A program made the translations under genes and the position numbers. From a virus: DNA of 28,064 bases. The DNA is taken from IMG/VR virus record IMGVR_UViG_3300034072_001466, positions 1-28,064 of that record; one strand, 5' to 3'. A model generated the notes under the pieces. It saw only the letters and a program-made list of their open reading frames with translations. It was not told where the DNA came from and made no database searches. This document shows positions 7,352 to 15,710 of the stretch, in pieces (the stretch's first letter is position 1; each line of letters starts with the position of its first letter).

Positions 7352-9013
7352 ATGAAAAAGGCTGCATATGTTTTCGCGACCGTCGCCGCAATCGTCTGCT
7401 TCGGTCTGGCCTTCACCATTCTTTCCGCCGACCCTTCCCACGCGGCCTCGCTGATCGGTCACGATGCATTCGTGCAGACGCGCGGCATGCTGGATCATGT
7501 CTATCAGGCCACCCCGGCACTGCTGGCCCTGCGGGCGACCGCCGCCGACCTGACGACGCGCGCCGAAAACAAGCGCAAGGAACTGGTGGAAGGTCTTTCC
7601 GATGAAGCTGCCCGCGCCATCGAAAAAGAGCATTCGGACATTCTTGCGGAACTGGATGGCGTCCGCGCCGGGATTGCAACGCTCGAAACTGCGGAGCGCG
7701 GCGGTCCGGCTCCCACGCCAGTCAATACCAGCCCGCAGGCGGTTGCGCAGAACGCGGAGCGGGCCGAACGCGAGCGCGTGACGACTATCGATGATCTGGC
7801 GGCGCGTGCGGGTTTCCCTGACTTCGCGCGTGACCATATCCGTTCCGGCACTTCTCTGGAAAGCTTCCGGGGCCTGCTTCTGGATCACTTGGTGACCAAT
7901 GAGCGCTCCACCCCGACCGACAGTCGCGTTCGCGTCCATGTTGGCAACGACGAAGCCGATACCCTCCGTTCGGCCCGTGTCGAAGCGCTTGCTTATGGTC
8001 TCGGCGCGCCGGTCCCGCAGGCCGGTCCGTCCGCCGCCGCTCGGCAGTATATGGGCCAAGGTCTGGTCGATATCGCTGCCGACTGCGTGAATTTCCACGG
8101 TCGCCGCATGCTGAATGCCCGCGATATCGACAACATCTTCAGCCGTGCCGCGCATTCGACTTCGGATTTCCCGGTGATTTTTGAAGGCGCTGTCAATCGC
8201 ACGCTGGAACAGCGCTACGCGCTGGCGCAGCCGACTTTCAAGCGTTTCGCCCGCAAGAAGAATTTCCGCGACTTCCGCCCGGATACGATCGTCAAGACCG
8301 GCGATTTCCCGATGCTGGAAAAGATTCTGGAAAACGGCAAGATCAAGTTCGGTTCGTTCGGCGAAGGCAAGGAAGCCGTGCAGGCTTTCAGCTACGCCAT
8401 CGCCCTGAATATCAGCCGCCAGATGCTCATCAATGACGATCTTGGCGCCATCGCCGAACTGCTGACGAGCTACGGCGCTTCGGTAGCCCTGTTCGAAGAA
8501 GTCACCTTCTACGGCGGTGCGTACAACGGCAAGCTTGCGGACGGCAAAACCGTCTTCCATGCTGACCATAAGAACCTTGCTGCTGCTGGTTCTGCGATTA
8601 CTGTCGATAGCGTCGGCGAAGGCCGCAAGTCGATGGGTCGGCAAACCTCCTTGGATGGCAAGCCGTTGCTCGCGAACCCGGCGCGTATCATGCTGGTCGG
8701 CCCGAACCAGTTGACCGATGCGGAAAAGCTGCTGGCTTCCATCACGCCCGCCACGGTTTCCACGGTCAATATTTTCTCCGGCAAGTTCGAACTGGTGGAA
8801 ACGTCGCAGATCGCGGACAATTCCTGGGACCTCTTCGCCGATCCTTCGACCGGCTCCAATTACCGTTGGGGTTACCTCGAAGGTTACGAGGCTCCGCGCG
8901 TTCGCATGGACGAACCCTTCGGCTCGCAGGGTTTCAGCATGTCGGTGGAACACGACTTCGGTTGCGGCGCGACCGATTTCCGCTTCGGCTATCACAACCC
9001 CGGCCAAGCGTAA
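7352..9013 (+). CDS. Major capsid protein with signal-peptide-like N-terminus
   Basis: A 553-residue coat protein. The C-terminal two thirds, from about residue 220 (RQYMGQGLVDIAADC, later NISRQMLINDDLGA, FHADHKNLA, VGPNQLTDAEKLL, and near the end DEPFGSQG and TDFRFGYHNPG), matches the HK97-fold coat proteins found with this protease (Mu gpT-like group). Residues about 40-110 are helical and charged, like a scaffold or delta region. Unusually, residues 1-33 look like a Sec signal peptide: MKK, a hydrophobic core at about 5-25, then PSHA before AS. The ATG at 7352 has AAAGGAA about ten bases upstream, so this N-terminus appears translated. A later start without it would need an unassisted internal codon. 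The upstream leader (7306-7328) can form a GGGCGAC/GTC..GCCC hairpin. Confidence 0.85.
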   Translation: MKKAAYVFATVAAIVCFGLAFTILSADPSHAASLIGHDAFVQTRGMLDHVYQATPALLALRATAADLTTRAENKRKELVEGLSDEAARAIEKEHSDILAELDGVRAGIATLETAERGGPAPTPVNTSPQAVAQNAERAERERVTTIDDLAARAGFPDFARDHIRSGTSLESFRGLLLDHLVTNERSTPTDSRVRVHVGNDEADTLRSARVEALAYGLGAPVPQAGPSAAARQYMGQGLVDIAADCVNFHGRRMLNARDIDNIFSRAAHSTSDFPVIFEGAVNRTLEQRYALAQPTFKRFARKKNFRDFRPDTIVKTGDFPMLEKILENGKIKFGSFGEGKEAVQAFSYAIALNISRQMLINDDLGAIAELLTSYGASVALFEEVTFYGGAYNGKLADGKTVFHADHKNLAAAGSAITVDSVGEGRKSMGRQTSLDGKPLLANPARIMLVGPNQLTDAEKLLASITPATVSTVNIFSGKFELVETSQIADNSWDLFADPSTGSNYRWGYLEGYEAPRVRMDEPFGSQGFSMSVEHDFGCGATDFRFGYHNPGQA

Positions 9014-9033
9014 GCCGCCTGCCTGACTTCGTT

Positions 9034-9061
9034 GGGGGAGCCGCCCGGCTCTCCCTTTCTT
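9034..9061 (+). terminator. Terminator-like hairpin after the capsid gene
   Basis: A 9-bp stem (9034-9042 with 9047-9055, one G-U pair, loop GCCC) is followed by TTTCTTC. The U tract is imperfect, so it may be a partial terminator that lowers expression downstream of the capsid gene, or an mRNA-stabilising hairpin. Confidence 0.55.
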
Positions 9062-9089
9062 CGTCACGTTGATCGCAAGGAAGATCACC

Positions 9090-9413
9090 ATGAAAAATTA
9101 TCGAGGCCCCGCCGATACGGTGGAAGTCACCGCGCCTGCCGATGTCAATTCCGGCGACGGCGTTCTTGTCGGCAAGCTGTTCGGCGTGGCGCAGTTTTCC
9201 GCCAAGGCTGGCCAGCGCGTTAACATCGCCCGAGAAGGCGTCTTTACCCTGCCCAAAACGAATGCGCAGGCATGGACCGAAGGCGCACTTCTTTATTGGG
9301 ACGGTGCCAAGCTGACCACCGCCGATAATGCTGGCGCAAACACCAAGGTCGGTTACGCCGCCGCCGTCGCCGCCAATCCGTCGGCGACTGGCGACCTCAT
9401 CTTGCATCAGTAA
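9090..9413 (+). CDS. Head decoration protein, DUF2190 family
   Basis: A 107-residue protein with the DUF2190 pattern: an opening MKNYRGPADTVEVTAPADV, GDGVLVGKLFGVAQ, REGVFTLPK and ALLYWDGAKLTT. Family members sit next to the capsid gene and are thought to be trimeric capsid decoration or cement proteins, like lambda gpD in role. The ATG at 9090 has AAGGAAG upstream. It follows the capsid gene after a terminator-like hairpin and precedes the head-tail joining gene by one base, with probable coupling. Confidence 0.85.
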   Translation: MKNYRGPADTVEVTAPADVNSGDGVLVGKLFGVAQFSAKAGQRVNIAREGVFTLPKTNAQAWTEGALLYWDGAKLTTADNAGANTKVGYAAAVAANPSATGDLILHQ

Positions 9414-9414
9414 G

Positions 9415-9792
9415 ATGGTGGACTGGCGAAAACTGGAAGCTGCCGTTGACCGGAAGGTTGGCGGCGCTTTTGGCGAGACGGTCCGCCTGTCGTTCATGGC
9501 TAACGGCAGGGCGGACCCGGACCGCCCGCAGATCGTCATCCGCTGCGAAGCCCTGCACACGGAAGACGACACAACGCGACCGGCAGGCAATGCCGTTAGC
9601 GGCCCTCATCGCGTTCGGTTCGCTGCGGCGGATGCCGTTCTGTTCATTGACCGCTCGACATACGAAGGCCCGGCGCTTCAATCCGGTGACCGGGTGCGTG
9701 CGATGGATCGGGCTGGCGATCCGGCTTGGTCGGTTGATTTCGTCAGCGACCGGCACAGCAACCTTATCGCTGTCGCCCTGAAAGAGATTTAG
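9415..9792 (+). CDS. Head-tail joining (connector) protein, FII-like
   Basis: A 125-residue protein beginning MVDWRKLEAAVDRKVGGAFGE and ending in beta strands around RVRAMDRAGDPAWSVDFVSD. Small proteins of this size, composition and position (directly after DUF2190 and before the tail genes) are head completion or FII-like connectors that finish the neck after packaging. The ATG at 9415 lies three bases after the previous stop and lacks a clear ribosome site of its own, suggesting reinitiation. The role comes mainly from position and fold-like pattern. Confidence 0.6.
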   Translation: MVDWRKLEAAVDRKVGGAFGETVRLSFMANGRADPDRPQIVIRCEALHTEDDTTRPAGNAVSGPHRVRFAAADAVLFIDRSTYEGPALQSGDRVRAMDRAGDPAWSVDFVSDRHSNLIAVALKEI

Positions 9793-9800
9793 GAGCCTCC

Positions 9801-10547
9801 ATGTCCTTTATTCGCTTTGCCGCTCGCATCTCCGCCGTGGAGGCGACCAAAGGCAACACGGTCGTTGGCGAAAACGTGCTGGATAGCGAAATTGGCGTGC
9901 TCGATATCGCCGCCGATGGCTCTTTGCGAACGGACAAGGATAAGCCATTTATCTCTGTCTACACTGACGGCTCGAAGCTCACTGAGGGTTTGGAGCTTCG
10001 TTCGCTGGCCTCGCCGGGGCAACTCGATATCGTTTTTGAGGCTGGCGTGACTACGGCGCACGCGGTTACCGATACCGAAACGGATGAAAGCGTTATTCTC
10101 GGCATGCCCGCGACGGATGCAACGTTCGAGTTTCATCTTGACTTGGCGCTTCGGCAAACCGGCGATGCCCTGTGTGACTCGGACAATGAATGGGCGGAAA
10201 TCTTCCGCTCTCTTTGCCAGTCGTTTCAATCGGCCACACGGTCGCGCATCAGTGGTGATACCAACGGTATGCGGCTTGCCGCGCACCAACTGAAAATCAC
10301 CGCGAGCATGGTCGCCGAACCGTTACGCGGTGTCCCGCTCAACCCGGATTCGGCGTTCGCCAAGTTCCTCGCCAAATGCGAAAGCGACCTTGTTCCGAAT
10401 GATCCTTCCATGGCCGAAAAGATTGCTCTTATTCGTGCGCAGTTGTCCGGCAACGCCAGCGAATTGCAGACCGCCATGCGGCGATACGGTCTTATTCATG
10501 ACGAGGCCGACGCCATGTTGATCACGCCTTACGAGGGATCGCCCTGA
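9801..10547 (+). CDS. Conserved phage neck/tail protein, candidate tail terminator
   Basis: A 248-residue protein with AGGAG upstream of its ATG. The first half (FIRFAARISAVEATKGNTVV, FISVYTD, GQLDIVFEAGV) has the pattern of phage tail terminators: an N-terminal helix, then beta strands naming the property being set in short coordinates. The second half is helical. It sits between the head-joining gene and baseplate protein V, where a neck or tail-terminator gene is otherwise missing. It overlaps the next gene's ATG by one base. No domain is recognised with certainty; the tail-terminator role is inference from position and a remembered rhizobial family. Confidence 0.45.
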   Translation: MSFIRFAARISAVEATKGNTVVGENVLDSEIGVLDIAADGSLRTDKDKPFISVYTDGSKLTEGLELRSLASPGQLDIVFEAGVTTAHAVTDTETDESVILGMPATDATFEFHLDLALRQTGDALCDSDNEWAEIFRSLCQSFQSATRSRISGDTNGMRLAAHQLKITASMVAEPLRGVPLNPDSAFAKFLAKCESDLVPNDPSMAEKIALIRAQLSGNASELQTAMRRYGLIHDEADAMLITPYEGSP

Positions 10548-11098
10548 TGGCCAGTTTGGTGGACCAGATCACAGACCTTTATGTTCGCATAGCCGAACTT
10601 GAGCGCCGGAACCGCAACCGGCGGCGCAAGGGTACGATTGCCGAAGTCAGTGACGACAAATCCAAGTACCGCGTCAAGCTGTCGGAACAGGCGGGAAAGC
10701 CGTACCTGACGCCATGGATCAAGGCGCGGACGCTTGCTGCCGGTGGCGTCAAGGTGGATGTCCTCTACAGCGTCGGCGAACAGGTGGATGTTGTTTCCGA
10801 AAACGGCGACATGACCGATGCGCAGATAGATTTTTCCACCTACAGCGACGACAACGCCCGCGAAAACAGCGACACGCCGTTTCATATCAAGATCGGCGAC
10901 ACCGTTATTGAAGCATCGGCGGAACAGACGAAAGTCACGTCGCCGAAGGTAATTGTTGAATCGCCAAACGTGCAGCTTGGCGGTAACGGCGGCAAGCGCG
11001 TTGCCCGGATCGGCGACCTTGTACATGTCATGTCCGGTTCTTCATCGGGCAAGTGGCCGATTGTCGAAGGCTCGGAACACGTCTTCGCGGTGGACTGA
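10547..11098 (+). CDS. Baseplate assembly protein V (tail spike)
   Basis: A 183-residue homologue of P2 gpV. It opens with a coiled-coil helix (LVDQITDLYVRIAELERRN), continues with an OB-fold domain (RRKGTIAEVSDDKSKYRVKL, LYSVGEQVDVVSENGD), and ends with repetitive beta strands (IKIGDTVIEASAEQTKVTSPKVIVES) as in the trimeric spike beta-helix. The spike is the membrane-piercing tip under the baseplate. It is directly coupled to the previous gene (TGATG). P2 gpV is 211 residues, so length is normal. No HxH iron-binding motif was found at the tip. Confidence 0.9.
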   Translation: MASLVDQITDLYVRIAELERRNRNRRRKGTIAEVSDDKSKYRVKLSEQAGKPYLTPWIKARTLAAGGVKVDVLYSVGEQVDVVSENGDMTDAQIDFSTYSDDNARENSDTPFHIKIGDTVIEASAEQTKVTSPKVIVESPNVQLGGNGGKRVARIGDLVHVMSGSSSGKWPIVEGSEHVFAVD

Positions 11099-11107
11099 GG
11101 AACGCCC

Positions 11108-11305
11108 ATGAAAAATTACAAGGTTCGAACCGGCTGCGAAATCGCCGGGCGCTGGCGGTCGGCTGGCGAAACCATCTCCCTGACCGACGACGAAGCCCGC
11201 GAGCTTGCGCCGCCCTTCGGCAATGTCGTTTTCCCTGAAAAAGAGGATAGCGCCCATGGCAAGCTCAACCGGCGTAAACGGCCAGACCGGCGCACCGCTG
11301 AATGA
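11108..11305 (+). CDS. Small conserved baseplate-region protein of unknown function
   Basis: A 65-residue protein with GAGGAA upstream of its ATG. It contains GRWRSAGETISLTDDEARELAPPFGNVV and a very basic C-terminal end (KLNRRKRPDRRTAE). It lies between the spike and gp25-like genes, and its last 50 bases overlap the start of the gp25-like gene in another frame. A similar small gene occurs in many phages between these two; its function is not known to me. Confidence 0.7.
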   Translation: MKNYKVRTGCEIAGRWRSAGETISLTDDEARELAPPFGNVVFPEKEDSAHGKLNRRKRPDRRTAE

Positions 11306-11633
11306 TTGGCCGCATACGCAGCAATCAATCCGCAAAATCCTGAAAACGCCGAAAGGCTCCCGCGTCATGCGGCGGACCTTCGGCAGCAATGTTCCTGATT
11401 TCATCGACAGCAAGATGACGCGGCGGAACGTGCTTGCGCTCTACTCTGCCGCCGCAACCGCAATCCTTGAATGGGAACCGCGCTTCCGCATGACTGCCGG
11501 GCGCGTAACCGAAGCGGATGCCGGTGGCGTCATCGCGCTCGATATCTTCGGCACCTATTACCCTCGCGGCCATCGTGGCGATTACTCCATTGCGGAGAGC
11601 GCCACCGTCCGCGTCATTTATCCGGGCAAATGA
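11256..11633 (+). CDS. Baseplate wedge protein, gpW / T4 gp25 family
   Basis: A 125-residue protein with the gp25-like pattern: QSIRKILKTPKGSRVMRRTFGSN, then IDSKMTRRN, an EWEPRF segment and a C-terminal strand. In P2 and T4 this protein is part of the inner baseplate wedge that nucleates the sheath. ATG 11256 has AGAGGA upstream; the extension to 11205 overlaps the preceding small gene. Its TGA overlaps the ATG of the J gene (ATGA), showing coupling. Confidence 0.9.
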   Translation: MASSTGVNGQTGAPLNDWPHTQQSIRKILKTPKGSRVMRRTFGSNVPDFIDSKMTRRNVLALYSAAATAILEWEPRFRMTAGRVTEADAGGVIALDIFGTYYPRGHRGDYSIAESATVRVIYPGK

Positions 11634-12583
11634 CCATGGCGATTTACGCACCGACGACGATTGATGTTTCCCGCCTGCCGTTGCCCGACGCGATTAGCCC
11701 GCTGGATTTCGAGACGCTGTACAGCGAATTCAAGGTGCGCTTCCTCGCGTTCTGGAACACGCTACGGGCGGTCGATCCGTCGCTACCGGAATATGACGTG
11801 CAGGATCTCGAAACGGACCCGGCGGGCGTCGTCGGTGAAGCGTGGTCATACCTGCGCCTTCTGGACCGCCAGAACGTCAATGACACTTTCCGTTCGCTTC
11901 TGGCGGCATATGCGAAGGGGTCCAATCTGGATGCCATCGCCGCAAACCGGAACATTCTCCGCCTGACTGTGGTTCCCGCAACAGCGAATGCGGCGGCGAT
12001 CATGGAGGGCGATGACGCACTGTTGCGTCGTTATCTGCTGTCCTACGATCTGCCGTCCGCCGGTTCTGCCGGTCGCTACCTTTATGATGCGTGGACGGCT
12101 TGGCCGCAATCTGCTGACAAGGCCCTTGGGCTTTGGGATGCGCGGGTGAATGGCCGGGCTGTCCATGGCCGTCGCGGTGACACGGATGTTGTTGTCATCG
12201 GTCCGATGGGCAGGCTTCCGACTGCCTTGGAGCTGGATACAGTCCGGGCGTCGGTAACGAACCCGAACCGTGCGCCGGAAGCTGTGGCTATCTCGGTCAT
12301 GGCCGCCGGGCGGACGGAATATGCGGTCTCGCTTGTCCTCGAAATTCCGGCCGTTGGGCCGTCTGCGGATATCGTCCGGCAGGAAGCGGAAAAGCGTGTC
12401 ACCGCAGCGGCGACCGCCCGCATCCTGATCGGCGGCGAAATCCCCGAAGCGCTGTTTTCGGGGGCGGCGTTTGGGGACGGCGTTATCAGGGTGCGCGACC
12501 TCGCACCTGTCGTCATCCAGCCTGACGCCTACAAGGTGCCAGTCATGGCCAGCCTTAACATCGCTGTCGAGGTGCGGGCATGA
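11630..12583 (+). CDS. Baseplate J-like protein
   Basis: A 317-residue homologue of P2 gpJ (302 residues) and Mu gp47, a wedge subunit at the baseplate edge. It contains PLDFETLYSEFKVRF, SLPEYDVQDLETDPAGVVGEAWSYL, the arginine-rich ADALLRRY-type helix and the SADIVRQEAEKRVTAA helix followed by RILIGGEIPEAL. ATG 11630 overlaps the previous stop; a second ATG at 11636 is possible. The end overlaps the I gene by four bases (ATGA). Confidence 0.92.
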   Translation: MTMAIYAPTTIDVSRLPLPDAISPLDFETLYSEFKVRFLAFWNTLRAVDPSLPEYDVQDLETDPAGVVGEAWSYLRLLDRQNVNDTFRSLLAAYAKGSNLDAIAANRNILRLTVVPATANAAAIMEGDDALLRRYLLSYDLPSAGSAGRYLYDAWTAWPQSADKALGLWDARVNGRAVHGRRGDTDVVVIGPMGRLPTALELDTVRASVTNPNRAPEAVAISVMAAGRTEYAVSLVLEIPAVGPSADIVRQEAEKRVTAAATARILIGGEIPEALFSGAAFGDGVIRVRDLAPVVIQPDAYKVPVMASLNIAVEVRA

Positions 12584-13245
12584 GCGATGTAGGTGTGTTG
12601 CTGCCGTCATCGGCGGAGCCATTCGAAAAGGCGCTTGCCGCCGGTATGTCGGATGAACTGCCGATACCTTACGCGGTTCTGATGGACCCCTACCAGACGC
12701 CCGCACGGTTTCTGCCGTGGCTGGCCGTGCATCATTCGGTCGATCTCTGGTTTGATGATTGGACAGAAGAGCGCAAGCGGGAAATGATTGCACAGTGTGC
12801 CGGGGTTTCCACGCTCTATCCCGCGTCTCCCTTGGCGGCTTTGAAAGGCACGCTTGTCGGGCTGAAACGCTACCTTGCCTTCGTTGATGCGGAAATTGTG
12901 GACCGCATCGCCCATCCGAACCGCTTCACCTTCGGGCGGGCGGTGATTGGCCGAACGCCAATAGCGCATCAGCCCTATGTCGCGCATTACCTTATCCGCG
13001 TCACGCTGACAGCGCCGAAGAACCGCTTTCAGATAGGCCGCAGCGCCTTCGGGCGAGCGGCGATGACGGCCATCAACCTCGAACCCATCCGCCGCGCCAA
13101 GCGCGCCATGACGACCGCCAAGACGCCGGAAACGCTCTATTCGGTTTCCTTCGCATGGCGGCGCGGCATCACCTTTAACGACAACATTTTCATCGACGGA
13201 AGCCATGCCATCGGCGGTTACATGGATCGCAAGCGGCTGGATTGA
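12580..13245 (+). CDS. Tail protein I (baseplate wedge)
   Basis: A 221-residue P2 gpI family protein. The hallmark is the N-terminal PSSAEPFEKALAAGM, then QTPARFLPWLAVHHSVDLW and WTEERKREMIAQCAGVST, the region that binds J in the wedge. The C-terminal half (GRAVIGRTPIAHQPY and HAIGGYMDRKRLD) is longer than in P2 gpI (176 residues) and may contact the fibre protein. Translationally coupled to J. Confidence 0.9.
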   Translation: MSDVGVLLPSSAEPFEKALAAGMSDELPIPYAVLMDPYQTPARFLPWLAVHHSVDLWFDDWTEERKREMIAQCAGVSTLYPASPLAALKGTLVGLKRYLAFVDAEIVDRIAHPNRFTFGRAVIGRTPIAHQPYVAHYLIRVTLTAPKNRFQIGRSAFGRAAMTAINLEPIRRAKRAMTTAKTPETLYSVSFAWRRGITFNDNIFIDGSHAIGGYMDRKRLD

Positions 13246-13257
13246 GGGTAACGACAC

Positions 13258-15528
13258 ATGCAGCGCACTTCCTTTGCAGAAGCTGAAATCGCCGATCATG
13301 CGGATTTCGAAGCCATCGGTTTGCAGGCGCAGGCCGCGACGGATGGTCTTTGGCTGGATGCTATCGGCTATCCCGCCCATTGGGCCGCTTTTACCGTCGC
13401 GCGTAAATCGGCGCAGGAAATCACGGTTTCGGCTGGCCGCTATGTCGCCGGGGAAATCGTTTATGCGCAGGAAGCGCCGAACGATATGAACCTCCAGATT
13501 TATATCCCGGCGGCAGCTTCCGACCAGCGTTGGGTTGCGATCCTGCTGCGCGGAAAGGAGGTGACGGACACGGCAATGCGGCCGTTTGAAACATCCGATG
13601 ATCCTGAAACCAGCATCATCGTCAGCCGCACCACGCCCAAGACTATCCGCCGGGTTGTCGAATTGATTGTGCAGGCAGGCGAAGCTAACCCGGTTCCGGT
13701 CAAGCCGGTGGTAGCCTCCACGGATGCATGCATTGCCTACGTTTTGCTGACCTCTTCGGGTATTGATGCCAATGCCATCGAGCCGGGCAACAGCGACCGT
13801 GTGAAAACCCTCTACGAAGTCGAAGGCCGCGTGACCGCGCTGGAAGTCGATCTGGACGGCCTCTTCATGAGGACCGAGACGATTGAAACGCAGATCGTCA
13901 ATATTCAGGGCAAGCTTACCGAAATCCCGCGTCCGGTCATCATTCGCCAGATGCAACGTGATATCGGCGCGGCCCGGCTCAAAGTCGATCTGCCTGACGA
14001 GGCGCGCGCCTATGTGTTCGATGACGGCCTTATTCCCGACCGTTGGGACATGGCGCATGTGGACTGGCTAGCGCGGATTGAAGAGGGCATTCGTTTCGGG
14101 TTCGCCGCCGAAGGTCAGGCCCGCCTTGAAGTGCAGGCGGAAGATGATCCGAAGATTGTATTTCGCGGTCGCCGCATGGTGCCTGCCTTTGACGAGGTGA
14201 CGCGCATTGCAAACACGTCGCTGGATGGCACACTGAATATCTCGCAGTTGGTGCATACCGAAACCACGCTTGTCCGTAAGGAGGCGTCCCGCATCCGTAT
14301 CACCTACGGGCCGACCATGCACGCGTGCGAGAATGCGGCAGGCTGGTCGGGCCTTGGCGGTGATTCCAGGGTGGGTCAGATGCTCAATGTGGGCGATGAA
14401 GTTTTTCAGGTCGTTTACGTTGGCGCTAACTATGGTCCCGGCCATCAGACCTACGGTGTCCAGCAGGTTCGTTATGAAATCTACAGCGAGCCCTATTGGG
14501 AGTATGTGACCGAAGAGGTGGGCATTAACGGCTCCATCTACGGCCAATCCTTCCTTGTGGCGCAGCCGATGCAGGTCACGAGTCTTGATCTGTCATTTGC
14601 TCGCGTTGGAGCGGATGGCGATGTGCATGTGTTCATCGTGGAAACCACGACCGGCGGCATGCCGCGTTTCGATGCCGTGCTTGCGCAGGGCAAACTGGAC
14701 CATGCCAATCTTGTGGTTGGCTGGAACAAGGTGGAGCTTCCAATCACGCTGCTGGAAAGCGGCAAGCGTTATGCCTTCGTCACGGTGACGACTGGCGCGC
14801 ATGCGCTGCATATCTCCGGGTCGAACAAGTACACGGGCGGCACGCAGTTCCTGACGACAGACGGCGCATTCGCGCAGGGATCGACGGAAACAGATATTTG
14901 CTTCCGGCTGAATGCCGCCCGTTATCGCAGCCCGCGCACGGTCATTCCGATGCAGGCCTTGAACCTCGCGGACGGCATGACGCAAATCGACATGTTGTTT
15001 GCCGGGTGGGTGCCGGGCGGCTGCACGCTCGGTTGGGAAATCCGGCCCTCCGGTTCGACCGTCTGGACGGAACTGGATGACGGCGACCCGGCGACGAACC
15101 CGCTTGTTGGCCTTCCGGCCTCGGTGGAATTGCGCATGGTCATGATGGGTACGGCTGATTTGCAGCCGATGATCCAGCTTGACCAGAAAGCGATTTCCCG
15201 TGTTGCCCGCAACCGCAATAGCATGCGGGCGGTGAGTAAAAGCTTTCCGTTCGGGTTTGCGACAACCAGCATTCAGACGCAATACACGCTGGATTCCTTC
15301 GATCCTGACCGCCACACGTTCACGCCCGCCATCATGGTGGGCAATACGGTTGTCAATCCTAGCACCACTGAAATCACGGTTGACCCGCAGATGCCTGCGC
15401 GCCGCACCTATCTTTCAACCTACGTGCTGGGCGCGTCGGCCACAGCCGCCCGCATGCGCCCTGCCGCCACCACCAATAATGTCGTGTCCGTGCCGTTCGT
15501 GCAGGACGCGTTCATTGCAGCACTTTAG
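13258..15528 (+). CDS. Large tail fibre / baseplate-attached protein
   Basis: A 756-residue protein located right after gpI, where P2-like phages carry the fibre gene. The first 150 residues resemble an attachment region; residues about 180-225 (TLYEVEGRVTALEVDLDGL, TIETQIVNIQGKLTEI) form a coiled coil. A later part (VTSLDLSFARVGADGDVHVFIVETTTGG, LLESGKRYAFVTVTTG) looks like a carbohydrate-binding or jelly-roll-like domain. ATG 13258 has GAGGG upstream. It could bind the host surface or connect the side fibre to the baseplate. Family name not recognised; structural role is inference. Confidence 0.6.
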   Translation: MQRTSFAEAEIADHADFEAIGLQAQAATDGLWLDAIGYPAHWAAFTVARKSAQEITVSAGRYVAGEIVYAQEAPNDMNLQIYIPAAASDQRWVAILLRGKEVTDTAMRPFETSDDPETSIIVSRTTPKTIRRVVELIVQAGEANPVPVKPVVASTDACIAYVLLTSSGIDANAIEPGNSDRVKTLYEVEGRVTALEVDLDGLFMRTETIETQIVNIQGKLTEIPRPVIIRQMQRDIGAARLKVDLPDEARAYVFDDGLIPDRWDMAHVDWLARIEEGIRFGFAAEGQARLEVQAEDDPKIVFRGRRMVPAFDEVTRIANTSLDGTLNISQLVHTETTLVRKEASRIRITYGPTMHACENAAGWSGLGGDSRVGQMLNVGDEVFQVVYVGANYGPGHQTYGVQQVRYEIYSEPYWEYVTEEVGINGSIYGQSFLVAQPMQVTSLDLSFARVGADGDVHVFIVETTTGGMPRFDAVLAQGKLDHANLVVGWNKVELPITLLESGKRYAFVTVTTGAHALHISGSNKYTGGTQFLTTDGAFAQGSTETDICFRLNAARYRSPRTVIPMQALNLADGMTQIDMLFAGWVPGGCTLGWEIRPSGSTVWTELDDGDPATNPLVGLPASVELRMVMMGTADLQPMIQLDQKAISRVARNRNSMRAVSKSFPFGFATTSIQTQYTLDSFDPDRHTFTPAIMVGNTVVNPSTTEITVDPQMPARRTYLSTYVLGASATAARMRPAATTNNVVSVPFVQDAFIAAL

Positions 15529-15536
15529 GGGTTCCC

Positions 15537-15710
15537 ATGGCTTTTAAGATCGACCCGGAAAAATCCTACGATGTGAAGCTGTCGCGCATCGTGAAATGGG
15601 GACGTTTCACCTACTACCCCTTGAACATAATCAACATGAGCGGATCGCTGGTTGCAGCGATCATTGCGCAGGAAGGTGAGGAGGTGCTTGACTATGTCAG
15701 ACAGGTCTAG
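15537..15710 (+). CDS. Small protein of 57 residues before the tail fibre gene
   Basis: A short frame starting MAFKIDPEKSYDVKLSRIVK, followed by WGRFTYYPLN and a C-terminal ALIA-like helix ending EGEEVLDYVRQV. ATG 15537 lies nine bases after the previous stop, with AGGGG just upstream, and its last 17 bases overlap the fibre start. Similar small genes precede fibre genes in other rhizobial phages as I recall. Function unknown. Confidence 0.6.
   Translation: MAFKIDPEKSYDVKLSRIVKWGRFTYYPLNIINMSGSLVAAIIAQEGEEVLDYVRQV

Noticed and set aside
7271-9091. 606-codon open frame on -
   Set aside because: It is the antisense of the well-supported capsid gene; long antisense frames are common in GC-rich coding DNA, and the protein pattern is not family-like.
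12607-14058. 483-codon open frame on -
   Set aside because: Antisense shadow of gpI and the large fibre gene.
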